Shown here one piece after another: positions 44,379-53,506 of a DNA stretch of 64,000 nucleotides. The position numbers and the translations under genes were made by a program. The notes under the pieces were generated by a model. The model saw only the letters and a list, made by a program, of their open reading frames with translations. It was not told the DNA's origin and made no database searches. Source of the stretch: an uncultured Verrucomicrobiota bacterium (GTDB lineage Bacteria > Verrucomicrobiota > Kiritimatiellia > CAIVKH01); NCBI GenBank assembly GCA_937872895.1, contig CALMUP010000023.1, positions 62,001 through 126,000 on the forward strand, read 5' to 3'. Each line of letters starts with the position of its first letter. Position 1 is the stretch's first letter.

Positions 44379-44514
44379 CGAAGTTCTTGTTCAGCGAGGC
44401 CGTATCCCGGGTCAATGCCCAGACCATGGCCAACCGTTCCGCCTTGGTGCCGGTAACGTAGTCATCGTCTTTCCGGTCGGTGATTTTACCCACATGAATC
44501 CGGGTTTTATCCAT
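44323..44514 (-). CDS. Small conserved partner of the nucleotidyltransferase
   Basis: A 63-aa protein beginning MDKTRIHVGKITDRKDD and containing AERLAMVWALTRD and a C-terminal VERRLQRHV segment. This resembles small proteins that commonly precede nucleotidyltransferase genes (the ERL...LxR...RLQR layout), recalled from family patterns, not searched. Evidence that it is real: a well-formed promoter 6 nt before its ATG and the long overlap with the next gene. Its role may be antitoxin-like or structural. Confidence 0.68.
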   Translation of the reverse strand: MDKTRIHVGKITDRKDDDYVTGTKAERLAMVWALTRDTASLNKNFDVERRLQRHVAVLGRRER

Positions 44515-44520
44515 ACACGC

Positions 44521-44549
44521 ACCCTAACATGCACCCCGGACGGTGGCAA
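44521..44549 (-). promoter_or_regulatory. Promoter of the small protein/nucleotidyltransferase unit
   Basis: On the minus strand, TTGCCA (44549-44544), 17-bp spacer, TAGGGT (44526-44521), 6 nt to ATG 44514. Leaderless arrangement. It is divergent from the promoter at 44569-44596. Confidence 0.65.
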
Positions 44550-44568
44550 TGCACGATCGGAGGGTTGC

Positions 44569-44596
44569 TTGTAAAACGGCATGGGTTTGCTACGTT
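44569..44596 (+). promoter_or_regulatory. Promoter of the MscS-like gene
   Basis: TTGTAA (44569-44574), 16-bp spacer, TACGTT (44591-44596), 6 nt to ATG 44603. Moderate match to consensus, leaderless arrangement. Confidence 0.5.
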
Positions 44597-44602
44597 TTCG
44601 CC

Positions 44603-46273
44603 ATGACCACCATTTTCTTCCGCGCTGGCCTGCTGTGCCTTATCCTTTCCGCCGCGACACACCACCCAGCCGACGCGAATCCGCCCGACCCCATCCCGTC
44701 GGAAACGCCCATTGCCGTGGACCAGAGCACCATCCAGTCGCTGGAGGCGCTGGAGCGGTCGCTGGCCGCGAAGGAACAGGAACTCGCCGCGCTGCAGAAC
44801 CGCCTGGCCGCCGCCACGGATGACCTGTCGCGCGAGGAGCTGCGCGCCCAGGTCGTCGCGTTGCGCAAGGACCTCGATGACCAGCGCCGCCAGTTCGAGC
44901 GGTTCGCGGTGGACATCGACCTCGCCCCGTTCATCCCCGCGAGCGAGCCGCAGAAGTTCGACTGGCAGGAGAAGGTGAACGAGCTGCTCGAACCGATCAT
45001 GGCCGAGATCGAGAGCGCAACCGCCGAGTCGCGCGCGATCGGCGAGCTGCGCGGCCAGTTGAACGAAGTGGGCAAACGCCGCGACCTCGCCGCCGAAGCC
45101 GTGGCGAACCTCGATAGCCTGCTCCAGCAACCCGCCTCGCCGGAATTGACCTCCCGCCTGACCACCCGCCGCGCCGCCTGGGTCCGCACCCTCGAGGACG
45201 CCAACAACGAATTCACCGCCCTCGACCTCCAGCTCCAGAGCCGCCTGGCCACCCGTTCCTCGGTGCTCGACCAGAGCACGAAGTACGCGCGGCGGTTCTT
45301 CCAGACCCGCGGCCTGAACCTGCTGCTCGGCGTGCTCGCCTTCTGCGCGGTGTTCTTCGCCTTCCGGCTGGCCGAACGCCTGCTCCACCGCGCCCGCGCC
45401 GCCTCGACAAAAAAGAGTTTCAGCTCGCGCCTGAGTGCGCTGCTGTTCCACCTGTTCAGCGTGCTCGGCGGCCTGCTGGCCATGATGGCGGTGTTCAACC
45501 TGGTTGGCGACTGGTTCATGCTCGGCATCATCGTGATCTTCCTGATCGGCGTGGCCTGGGCCGGTGTGAACACGCTGCCGCAGCAGATCGAGACCATCAA
45601 GCTGATGCTGAACATCGGCGCGGTGAAGGAAGGCGAGGCACTGGTGGTGGAGGGCCTGCCCTACCGCGTGGAGTCGCTCGGCTTCGCCGCGAAACTGGTG
45701 AACCCGCTGCTCGACGGCGGCACCCGCATCCTGCCGGTGAAGTACCTGGTCGGCCAGCACTCGCGCGCCCCCGGCACCGACGAAGCCTGGTTCCCCTGCC
45801 GCACCGGCGACTGGGTGTCGCTGCCCGACGGCGTGACCGGCCGCGTCGCCATCCAGACCCCCGGCCACGTCACCGTCATCCAGCCCGGCGGCGCCCATGC
45901 CGTCTACCCCACCACCGACTTCCTCGCCCGCCGCCCGGTGAACCTCTCCCGCGGCTTCCGCCTCGAATCCACCATCGGCCTCGCCTACCGCCACCTCGGC
46001 GAAGCGACCGACACCATCCCCGCCCTGCTGACCGGACACCTGCGCACCGGCCTCGCCGCGCTGCTCCCGGCCGACCAGATCGCCGCCGTGCGCGTGGACT
46101 TCGCCGCCGCCGGATCCTCCTCGCTCAACCTGGTCGCCACCGTCGACCTGCACGGCCCCGCCGCCGAACGCGAACGCGACCTGCGCTTCGCCCTGCAACG
46201 CCTGCTCGTCACCGCCTGCCGCGACCACGGCTGGGAAATCCCCTTCCCGCAACTCACCATCCACCAGGCCTAG
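44603..46273 (+). CDS. MscS-like mechanosensitive channel family protein with periplasmic coiled coil
   Basis: A 556-aa protein. A signal peptide (MTTIFFRAGLLCLILSAATH, cleavage near ADA) precedes a ~200-residue coiled-coil region (SLEALERSLAAKEQELAAL...), then three hydrophobic spans (~245-340) and a soluble C-terminus. The latter contains TGRVAIQTPGHVTVIQPGG followed by HAVYPTTDFL, which fits the MscS beta-domain, although the core is diverged. Large MscS homologues relieve turgor or have signalling roles. ATG 44603 is chosen because the promoter ends 6 nt upstream. Confidence 0.75.
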   Translation: MTTIFFRAGLLCLILSAATHHPADANPPDPIPSETPIAVDQSTIQSLEALERSLAAKEQELAALQNRLAAATDDLSREELRAQVVALRKDLDDQRRQFERFAVDIDLAPFIPASEPQKFDWQEKVNELLEPIMAEIESATAESRAIGELRGQLNEVGKRRDLAAEAVANLDSLLQQPASPELTSRLTTRRAAWVRTLEDANNEFTALDLQLQSRLATRSSVLDQSTKYARRFFQTRGLNLLLGVLAFCAVFFAFRLAERLLHRARAASTKKSFSSRLSALLFHLFSVLGGLLAMMAVFNLVGDWFMLGIIVIFLIGVAWAGVNTLPQQIETIKLMLNIGAVKEGEALVVEGLPYRVESLGFAAKLVNPLLDGGTRILPVKYLVGQHSRAPGTDEAWFPCRTGDWVSLPDGVTGRVAIQTPGHVTVIQPGGAHAVYPTTDFLARRPVNLSRGFRLESTIGLAYRHLGEATDTIPALLTGHLRTGLAALLPADQIAAVRVDFAAAGSSSLNLVATVDLHGPAAERERDLRFALQRLLVTACRDHGWEIPFPQLTIHQA

Positions 46274-46323
46274 CCCGGAAATTCCGGATCACAGTTGTCA
46301 TACCATGTGACCGTGCTCTGATC

Positions 46324-46395
46324 TGGAGGGACGCGCTCCCGCGCGTCCGCACGGCGTATATCGCGACTGCGGGCACGCGGAAGCGTGCCCCTCCA
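46324..46395. repeat. Nested double hairpin (REP-like element)
   Basis: Two perfect hairpins lie inside outer arms. Hairpin 1: GGACGCGC (46329-46336), loop TCCC, GCGCGTCC. Hairpin 2: GGGCACGC (46371-46378), loop GGAA, GCGTGCCC. Outer arms: TGGAGGG (46324-46330) and CCCTCCA (46389-46395). It lies between the MscS-like stop and the TRAP operon, in a 270-bp gap otherwise empty except for the promoter. It may act as a terminator or as a dispersed REP-type element. Confidence 0.8.
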
Positions 46396-46504
46396 TGTGC
46401 ATAGCTATTTCCGGGACAGGAGACTAGCACCACGCAGTTACACCGGGACATCTTCGGGAGGGCGAGACTCCCGTCGAGCCGCGCCGGCACCACCGTTTCC
46501 AAGC

Positions 46505-46534
46505 TTGTGCGCCTCGCGGAGGCGCTACTACACT
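46505..46534 (+). promoter_or_regulatory. Promoter of the TRAP transporter operon
   Basis: TTGTGC (46505-46510), 18-bp spacer, TACACT (46529-46534), 9 nt to GTG 46544. The -35 overlaps the palindrome CAAGCTTG (46500-46507). No ribosome-binding site. Confidence 0.6.
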
Positions 46535-46543
46535 GCGCCCCAC

Positions 46544-47178
46544 GTGAAACCCGGAGCCGACAACTGGATCGACCGCCTGAACGAGCGCATCGGCCGCCTC
46601 GCCGCGTGGCTGGTGGTCGTCGTGATCCTGCTCGGCGCATGGAACGCCCTCGCCCGCTACATCAGCCGCTTCACCGAGCTGAACATCAGCTCGAACGCCT
46701 ACCTCGAACTCCAGTGGTACCTGTTCAGCATGATCTTCCTGCTCGGCGGGGCCTACACGCTGAAACGCGATGAACATGTCCGCGTCGACGTTCTGTACCA
46801 GCGCTGGTCGCCGCGCATCCGGGCCCGCATCGACGTGGCCGGCACGCTGGTGTTCCTGATTCCGTTCTGCGTGTTCATCCTGATCACCTCGTGGTTCCCG
46901 GTGCGCAACGCCTGGGCCATCCGCGAAATGTCGCCCGACCCCGGCGGCCTGCCCCGCTACCCGATCAAGACCCTGATCCCGATCGCGTTCGCCCTGGTGC
47001 TGCTGCAGGCGGTGTCGCAATTGATCAAGCGCTGGCGGGTGATGAAGGGGATGGGGATGGGAATGGGGATGGGGATGGAATACGCAACGTCCAACGTCCA
47101 ACCTCCAACATCCAGCAAGGAAGAGGCGACTCGTCCTCCTTCAATCGCAACTCAGCGAAACACCGAAGGCGGCTCGCG

Positions 47179-47182
<4 letters not shown>
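46544..47182 (+). CDS. dctQ: TRAP transporter small membrane subunit (DctQ type)
   Basis: A 212-aa protein with four membrane spans (AAWLVVVVILLGAWNALARY; LYLF-type second; LVFLIPFCVFILI; ALVLLQAVSQLIKRW). ELQWYLFSMIFLLGGAYTLKRDEHVRVDV is the DctQ signature region (helices 2-3). Together with DctM it forms the membrane part of a tripartite periplasmic-binding transporter. GTG 46544 is chosen from the promoter position; upstream codons do not look coded. The last ~40 residues after span 4 come from DNA microsatellites (GMGMGMGM, then TSNVQPPTSSK), an abnormal tail. The stop overlaps the dctM start (ATGA). No DctP gene is in the window. Confidence 0.87.
47046..47114. repeat. Microsatellites inside the 3' end of dctQ
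   Basis: A GGGGAT-type hexamer repeat (47046-47078, one unit altered to GGGAAT) is followed by a CCAACNT-type repeat (47083-47114). Both are translated as the C-terminal tail of DctQ. Confidence 0.8.
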
Positions 47183-48498
<1,316 letters not shown>

Positions 48499-48510
48499 GG
48501 GAAGAAGAGG

Positions 48511-48742
48511 GGTGTCGGGTGTCGGGTGTCGGGTGTCGGGGAAGATAAAGGTGTCAGGTTTCAGTGTTCAGGGAAGATCGGTCTCCAAACCAACGCACCG
48601 TAAATCCTATATGCCTGAAGACTGAAACCCCTCTTCTCCGACACCCGACACCCGACACCCGAAACCCCTCTTCTCCGACACCTGAAACCTGACACCCGAC
48701 ACCCCTCTCGCCTGACACCCGAAACCCCTCTTCCCCGACACC
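48511..48742. repeat. Minisatellite with two opposite-facing arms
   Basis: Four GGTGTCG-type units (48511-48538) are followed, after ~90 bp of related GTGTCAGGTTTCAG/TGAAGACTGAAACC text, by many CGACACC-type units (48638-48742). At least 24 bp of the left arm is complementary to the right arm, so the strand can fold into a long stem. It starts 13 bp after the dctM stop and fills most of the 330-bp gap before aroE; no gene is seen there. Confidence 0.85.
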
Positions 48743-48828
48743 CGCTTCGCCACCCGATTTCCTGCTTCCCTAATGGTCCAATCCTTGGAAAACTGCGCGC
48801 GGTTGATTTCCAAACCCTGGACAAAACG

Positions 48829-49695
48829 ATGACACACCTTTCCGGACACACCAAACCGTACGCCGTGCTGGGCCACCCGATCGGCCACACCCTGTCGCCG
48901 GTGATGCACAACGCATCGATCCGGGCGCTCGGCCTCGACGCGATCTACCTCGCCTTCGACGTCGCCCCCGACCGGCTGCTCGAGGTGCTGCCCGCGATGC
49001 AGGCGATGGGCTTCGGCGGCGTGAACCTGACCATCCCGCTGAAGGAGGTCGCGTTCCGCGGCCTGAAACACCTCGACGCCTCGGCCCGCCTGCTCGGCGC
49101 GGTGAACACGGTGGAATTCGCCGCGAACGGCGACCTCGTCGGCCACAACACCGACGGCTTCGGCTTCCTGAAGGCGATGGAGGAGGCGTTCGGCGACGGC
49201 GTCGCCGGCGCCTCGGTGTTCGTGCTCGGGTGCGGCGGAGCCGGTCGCGCCGTCGCGCTGATGGCCGCCGGGGCCGGCGCCGCGCGCCTCGCCCTCGCCG
49301 ACGTGGACCAGGCCAAACGCGACGCCGTCGCCGCCGAACTCGCCAAGCTCCATCCCGGCCTGTCCGTGCAGCATGCCGCCACCCCCGCCGACCAGGCCGC
49401 CGCCTGCCGCGCCGCCGACGTGGTCGTGCAATGCACTCCCGTCGGCATGAAGCCGACCGACCGGCCGCTGCTCGGCCCCGACGCCTTCCGCGCCGGCCAG
49501 CGCGCCTTCGACCTGATCTACATGACCCCCGAAACCGTGTTCATGGAACAGGCCCGCCTCGGCGGCGCCCGATGCGCGAACGGCCTCGGCATGCTGCTCC
49601 ACCAGGGCGCCCGCGCCTTCACCATCTGGACCGGCCGCGAGCCGGACGTCGCGGCCATGCGCGCCGCCCTGCAAGCCGCCGTGTACAAGGCATGA
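48829..49695 (+). CDS. aroE: Shikimate dehydrogenase
   Basis: A 288-aa enzyme. The substrate-binding N-domain has VLGHPIGHTLSPVMHN and VNLTIPLKE with the catalytic Lys; the catalytic Asp lies in GHNTDGFGF. The Rossmann nucleotide loop is VLGCGGAGRAVAL, and GMLLHQGARAFTIWTG closes the family pattern. It reduces 3-dehydroshikimate to shikimate with NADPH. It overlaps the prepilin peptidase gene by ATGA and shares an operon with aroK two genes on, so two shikimate-pathway steps are co-expressed. Confidence 0.97.
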   Translation: MTHLSGHTKPYAVLGHPIGHTLSPVMHNASIRALGLDAIYLAFDVAPDRLLEVLPAMQAMGFGGVNLTIPLKEVAFRGLKHLDASARLLGAVNTVEFAANGDLVGHNTDGFGFLKAMEEAFGDGVAGASVFVLGCGGAGRAVALMAAGAGAARLALADVDQAKRDAVAAELAKLHPGLSVQHAATPADQAAACRAADVVVQCTPVGMKPTDRPLLGPDAFRAGQRAFDLIYMTPETVFMEQARLGGARCANGLGMLLHQGARAFTIWTGREPDVAAMRAALQAAVYKA

Positions 49696-50507
49696 ACGCG
49701 GAATTCCTCGCCCTGTTCGGAACGGTCTTCGCGCTGCTGATCGGCCTGTGCATCGGCAGCTTCCTGAACGTCTGCATCTACCGCAGCCCGCTCGACCTCT
49801 CGATCGTCGCACCGCGCTCGTTCTGCCCGGCCTGCCGCACCCCGATCGCCTGGTACGACAACCTGCCGGTGTTGAGCTACCTGCTGCTCGGCGGGAAATG
49901 CCGCCACTGCCGCACCGCCATCTCACCGCGCTACCCGCTGGTCGAACTGCTCACCGGCGCCCTGTTCGTGGCGGTCTGGAACCGGTTCGGCCTCGATCCG
50001 ATGACCCTGGTGTTCTGGGCGATGATGGGCGGCCTGATCGTCGCGACCTTTGTCGATTTCGACCACATGATCATCCCCGACGGCGTGTCGATCGGCGGCA
50101 TGGCCTTCGGTCTCGCCGCCAGCGCCCTCGTGCCCGCGCTGCACGGCATGGAAACCTGGAGCGCCGCGCTGATCCGCTCGATGATCGGCCTCGCCGCCGG
50201 AGCGGGCTCGTTGTGGGCCGTCGCCATCGTCGGGCGCTGGGTATTCAAGAAGGACGCCATGGGCATGGGCGATGTGAAGCTGCTCGGCGCGATCGGCGCG
50301 CTGCTCGGCGCCCCCGCCGTGCTCTACACCATCCTGATGTCCTCCCTCGCCGGCACCATCATCGGCCTCGGCCTGATTGCCGTCGGCGGCCACCGCTGGC
50401 GCAGCCGCCTGCCCTACGGACCGTACCTCGCCGCCGCCGCCGTCTCCTGGGTGCTCGGCGGCGACCAACTCTGGAACTGGTACATCGCCTTCATCACGGG
50501 AACCTGA
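49692..50507 (+). CDS. Type IV prepilin peptidase/N-methylase (PilD/GspO family)
   Basis: A 271-aa multi-span membrane enzyme. GSFLNVCIYRSP and the zinc-type cysteine pairs FCPACRTPIAWYDNLP and CRHCRTAIS form the cytoplasmic methylase domain. The two aspartyl-protease motifs are ATFVDFDHMIIPD (first Asp) and GMGDVKLLGAIGA (second, GxGD). It cleaves and methylates type IV pilin-like signal peptides in the inner membrane. It starts in the aroE stop and ends 1 bp before aroK. Confidence 0.96.
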   Translation: MNAEFLALFGTVFALLIGLCIGSFLNVCIYRSPLDLSIVAPRSFCPACRTPIAWYDNLPVLSYLLLGGKCRHCRTAISPRYPLVELLTGALFVAVWNRFGLDPMTLVFWAMMGGLIVATFVDFDHMIIPDGVSIGGMAFGLAASALVPALHGMETWSAALIRSMIGLAAGAGSLWAVAIVGRWVFKKDAMGMGDVKLLGAIGALLGAPAVLYTILMSSLAGTIIGLGLIAVGGHRWRSRLPYGPYLAAAAVSWVLGGDQLWNWYIAFITGT

Positions 50508-50508
50508 C

Positions 50509-51033
50509 ATGAGCAACCACCCCAACCTCGTCCTCGTCGGCTTCATGGGCACTGGCAAGAGCAGCGCCGGCCGCATCCTCGCCGAACGCCTCGGCATGAC
50601 CTTCCTCGACATGGACGACGAAATCGTCCGCCGCGAAGGCCGCTCGATCCCCGACATCTTCCGCGACAGCGGCGAACCCGCCTTCCGCGCCCTCGAACGC
50701 GCCCTCGTGGTCGAACTGGCCGGCCAGACCGGTTATGTCGTCTCCACCGGCGGCGGCATCGTGCTGAATCCCGACAACGTCCGCGACTTCGCCCGCACCG
50801 GCCGCGTCTTCTGCCTGCACGCCACCCCGGAAGCCATCCTGAAACGCGTCGAACACGACACCAACCGGCCGCTGCTCCAGGGCGGCGACAAGCTGGCCCG
50901 GATCTCCGAACTCCTCGCCAAACGCCAGGCCCTCTACGACGCCATTCCCGACCGGATCGACACCGACGGCCATAAACCCGCCGACACCGCCGCCGCCATC
51001 CTCGCCCGGCTGGCCGGACCCGGCCGCCAATAA
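50509..51033 (+). CDS. aroK: Shikimate kinase
   Basis: A 174-aa P-loop kinase. Walker A is GFMGTGKSS (11-19), the shikimate-binding Asp lies in FLDMDDEI, VVSTGGGIVL is the second substrate loop, and RPLLQGGD lies in the lid region. It phosphorylates shikimate at the 3-hydroxyl. The start is 1 nt after the prepilin peptidase stop. The length is standard for AroK. Confidence 0.97.
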   Translation: MSNHPNLVLVGFMGTGKSSAGRILAERLGMTFLDMDDEIVRREGRSIPDIFRDSGEPAFRALERALVVELAGQTGYVVSTGGGIVLNPDNVRDFARTGRVFCLHATPEAILKRVEHDTNRPLLQGGDKLARISELLAKRQALYDAIPDRIDTDGHKPADTAAAILARLAGPGRQ

Positions 51034-51036
51034 CAC

Positions 51037-51065
51037 TTGCGTTTTCCGCCTCCAACCGCCATAAA
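51037..51065 (+). promoter_or_regulatory. Promoter of the YfgM-like gene
   Basis: TTGCGT (51037-51042), 17-bp spacer, CATAAA (51060-51065), about 15 nt before ATG 51081. The leader would be only about 8 nt, with no ribosome-binding site. Confidence 0.45.
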
Positions 51066-51080
51066 TCCCCCCCACTTGCC

Positions 51081-51815
51081 ATGAAAAACGAAGAACAAGC
51101 CCCCGTCGAAGAAACCCCGGCCAAACCGGCCCCCACCCTGCTCGCCGACGATGATTCGGACGTCGAAAACGCCCTCGATTTCGTGAAGGAGAACGGGGTG
51201 GCCATCGTCGTCGGCGCCGCGATGGTCGTCGCCGCCTTCGTCGGCTATTCCGCCTGGCAAGGCAGCAAGGCCACCCGCGAGCAGACCGCCTCGTCGATGC
51301 TGGCCAACGCCCAGACCGCCCCGCAGCTCCAGGAAATCGTCGCCAACTACGGCGACACCAAGGCCGGCCCGATGGCCAAGCTGTCCCTCGCCGCCGCCTA
51401 CTTCGACCAGGGCCAGTACGACCTCGCCCGCCAGACCTTCCAGCAGTTCGAGACCGACCACCCCGGCCATTCGATGGCCGCCGTCGCCGTGCTCGGCAAC
51501 GCCCAGGTCCTCGAAGCCGTCGGCAACAACACCGAGGCCCTCGCCGCCTACGACACCTTCATCAGCCGCTTCCCCACCCACTACCAGCTCCCCTCCGCCA
51601 CCTTCGGCAAGGCCCGAGTGCTGGAATCGATGGGACGTTTCGACGACGCCCGCGCCGTCTACGAGGACTTCATCGCCGCGAACCCGGAAAGCCGCTGGAT
51701 CAGCCGCGCCGAGACCGGCCTGGAATTCGTCGGCAAACAACAGCGCGCCCAGGGCGGAAGCCCCGCCCCGGCCACCACGCTGGCCCCGCTCGCCCCGGCT
51801 CCCGAAACACCCTAG
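51081..51815 (+). CDS. Membrane-anchored TPR protein, YfgM-like
   Basis: A 244-aa protein with an acidic cytoplasmic N-terminus, one membrane span (GVAIVVGAAMVVAAFVGYSAW, ~40-60) and a periplasmic TPR region (LSLAAAYFDQGQYDLARQTF and following units). This matches the layout of YfgM, an accessory protein of the Sec translocon working with periplasmic chaperones. The C-terminus is Pro/Ala-rich. It may also belong to the broader TolA-box or CpoB-like TPR groups, so the specific role is uncertain. Confidence 0.75.
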   Translation: MKNEEQAPVEETPAKPAPTLLADDDSDVENALDFVKENGVAIVVGAAMVVAAFVGYSAWQGSKATREQTASSMLANAQTAPQLQEIVANYGDTKAGPMAKLSLAAAYFDQGQYDLARQTFQQFETDHPGHSMAAVAVLGNAQVLEAVGNNTEALAAYDTFISRFPTHYQLPSATFGKARVLESMGRFDDARAVYEDFIAANPESRWISRAETGLEFVGKQQRAQGGSPAPATTLAPLAPAPETP

Positions 51816-51834
51816 GCGGATTTCGATGTTGATC

Positions 51835-51869
51835 AGGGCTGTGGGGCACGACGTGTCCCCACCAGCCCT
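51835..51869. terminator. Bidirectional hairpin between the YfgM-like gene and mazF
   Basis: AGGGCTG (51835-51841) pairs with CAGCCCT (51863-51869), and inner GGGGCACG/CGTGTCCCC segments extend the stem. It lies between two convergent stop codons. No T-run follows, so strength is uncertain. Confidence 0.5.
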
Positions 51870-51884
51870 ATGTCAGGGCCACCG

Positions 51885-52208
51885 CTACTTCGTGAACATC
51901 TCTACAAGAACATCCGAGATTTGATCGCCTGTTCTGGTGGATAACGCGCCAAGGCGTTTCACCAACCGGCTCTTGTCCACGGTTCTGATTTGGTCAAGAA
52001 CAACCTGCCCTCGCTTGCCTTGGAATGTGCACTCGATACGAGATGGATAGCCGCGCCCTTTCGTGGTCATCGGGGCGATAATCACGGTACCGATATGTCG
52101 ATTCATTTCGTCAGGCGAAACCACGGTACATGGACGCGTTTTACGGATCTCACGCCCCTGCGCTGGATCAAGCGTTACGAGATAGACATCAAATCGATTT
52201 ATCTCCAC
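51885..52208 (-). CDS. mazF: MazF-family endoribonuclease toxin
   Basis: A 107-aa protein of the MazF/PemK family. RFDVYLVTLDPAQGREIRKTRP is followed by CTVVSPDEMN, the loop with the catalytic Arg region, and VIIAPMTTKG holds the catalytic Thr region; DQIRTVDKSRL is the usual third motif. It should cleave mRNA at short motifs. GTG 52208 is chosen because it overlaps the mazE stop by 10 nt; GTG 52214 is an alternative. It is the second gene of a standard mazEF pair. Confidence 0.95.
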   Translation of the reverse strand: MEINRFDVYLVTLDPAQGREIRKTRPCTVVSPDEMNRHIGTVIIAPMTTKGRGYPSRIECTFQGKRGQVVLDQIRTVDKSRLVKRLGALSTRTGDQISDVLVEMFTK

Positions 52209-52453
52209 TCCCACTCCTCCGAATCCCAAAGCGTAGACGTTGCTTCAGCCTGGATCAGTGCGTCATCCTTTAAACGAGCCATTTGAGCAAATGCATTGTC
52301 CCATCCAGCTCGAGTTGTTTTTGGTGAATGGATGATGATGGTCTTGTCGCGCACATCAAGCTCGACTTCATCATGCAAGCCACACTGCTCGATAAGCGGC
52401 TTCGGTATGCGAATGCCGCGAGAGTTGCCAATGGATATCAGCGCCGTTTTCAT
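52199..52453 (-). CDS. mazE: MazE-family antitoxin
   Basis: An 84-aa protein. The N-terminus TALISIGNSRGIRIPKPLIEQCG is the SpoVT/AbrB swapped-hairpin DNA-binding domain; the acidic C-terminus (STLWDSEEWEW) would wrap the toxin. It neutralises MazF and represses the operon. The promoter region contains a perfect palindrome that is a likely MazE operator. Confidence 0.95.
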   Translation of the reverse strand: MKTALISIGNSRGIRIPKPLIEQCGLHDEVELDVRDKTIIIHSPKTTRAGWDNAFAQMARLKDDALIQAEATSTLWDSEEWEWR

Positions 52454-52460
52454 GGTGATG

Positions 52461-52489
52461 ATGTAATCACATTGTGATCACGCCGTCAA
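52461..52489 (-). promoter_or_regulatory. mazEF promoter with embedded operator palindrome
   Basis: On the minus strand, TTGACG (52489-52484), 17-bp spacer, TTACAT (52466-52461), 7 nt to ATG 52453. The perfect palindrome ATCACA-T-TGTGAT (52466-52478) lies in the spacer, so a dimeric repressor such as MazE would block RNA polymerase. The -10 box is weak. Confidence 0.6.
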
Positions 52490-52577
52490 GCTGCCTCAAC
52501 CGGACGGCATGACAAGGGAAGGGAAGACCGCGGCCCTCCCGCGCACGCCGGAAACCGACCACCGGAACCCGCCCCGG

Positions 52578-53291
52578 CTACAGCTCGTCCTGCTCCATCC
52601 GGTCGGTCGCGTCCGGATCCTCGAGGAACAACCGCCGCGCACTGATGTACGGGCCGGGAAAAAGCTCCATCAGGTCCGCCGACTTCTCCCCGTCCGCGAA
52701 CATCGCGTCGAGCGCGTCGTAGGTCTCGCGCTGGTACTGCAGGACCGCCTCGAACTTGCGCGTCGCCACATCCTGCACCACGAAGCACAGGGTCTCGTCG
52801 GTGGAGTCCTGCGCGTTGAACAGGATCGCCTTCTGCTGGGCCGGGATCTTCGACCCGTTCTGCGTGTAGATCGTGTGCTTGATGTACTCGATGATGCGCG
52901 GATTCAACCCGGCCTCGATCAGGAAGATCCGCTCCACCAGCTCGACCCGGTTGAACACCAACTGCACCTCCGGCGCACGGAAATCGACCGGCAGCAACCC
53001 GAGCATGTTGCGCAGGAACTCGTTGAACTGGTCCTCCCCGGTGTCGTACTGCGCCTCCGACGCCGGGATCAGGTAGATCATCAACGCATGGTCCTGGTCG
53101 ATGTACAACAGCGGCTTGTCCACCCGGAAGGCGAACCCGCAGGCCGCACAGGTCACCTCGTTGATCTTGTTCGCCATCAACTGGTCGCGCAGCTCGGGCT
53201 CCTTGCGCACGTTGATCGACTCGAACAGCTGGGTCTCCTGCTGCTCACCGCACTTCGGACACTTGATGGTATAGGGCTTTTTCTCGGACAT
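52578..53291 (-). CDS. CpXC-domain protein
   Basis: A 237-aa protein with two zinc-ribbon cysteine pairs, IKCPKCGEQQ (11-14) and VTCAACGFAF (48-51), matching the CpXC domain. The domain body continues with FRVDKPLLYIDQDHALMIY. The function is unknown in the family. The remaining ~120 residues are mixed helix/strand with no motif I recognise. It is a single-gene unit with its own promoter, divergent from the ABC-F gene. Confidence 0.85.
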   Translation of the reverse strand: MSEKKPYTIKCPKCGEQQETQLFESINVRKEPELRDQLMANKINEVTCAACGFAFRVDKPLLYIDQDHALMIYLIPASEAQYDTGEDQFNEFLRNMLGLLPVDFRAPEVQLVFNRVELVERIFLIEAGLNPRIIEYIKHTIYTQNGSKIPAQQKAILFNAQDSTDETLCFVVQDVATRKFEAVLQYQRETYDALDAMFADGEKSADLMELFPGPYISARRLFLEDPDATDRMEQDEL

Positions 53292-53300
53292 AGGGGGCGC

Positions 53301-53329
53301 ATCCTACCGGGGAAACCGCACCCGATCAA
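53301..53329 (-). promoter_or_regulatory. Promoter of the CpXC gene
   Basis: On the minus strand, TTGATC (53329-53324), 17-bp spacer, TAGGAT (53306-53301), 9 nt to ATG 53291. Leaderless arrangement. Confidence 0.6.
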
Positions 53330-53506
53330 CAACAGAGGCATGCGCCGCACGGCGTGGCCGCGATCCCCGTCCTCGTACACCGCCCCGCGCATCGCTTCCG
53401 ATGTCCCGTCATCCGTGTCCATTCGTGTCTATCCGTGGTTGGCCCCTCCGCCCCGCATCATTTTCCCCTGCCCTTGCTCACCATCCATGCTATACCTGCC
53501 CGCCTC

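Noticed and set aside
48511-48742. CRISPR-like array
   Set aside because: Units are short tandem repeats without unique spacers, and no cas genes are present.
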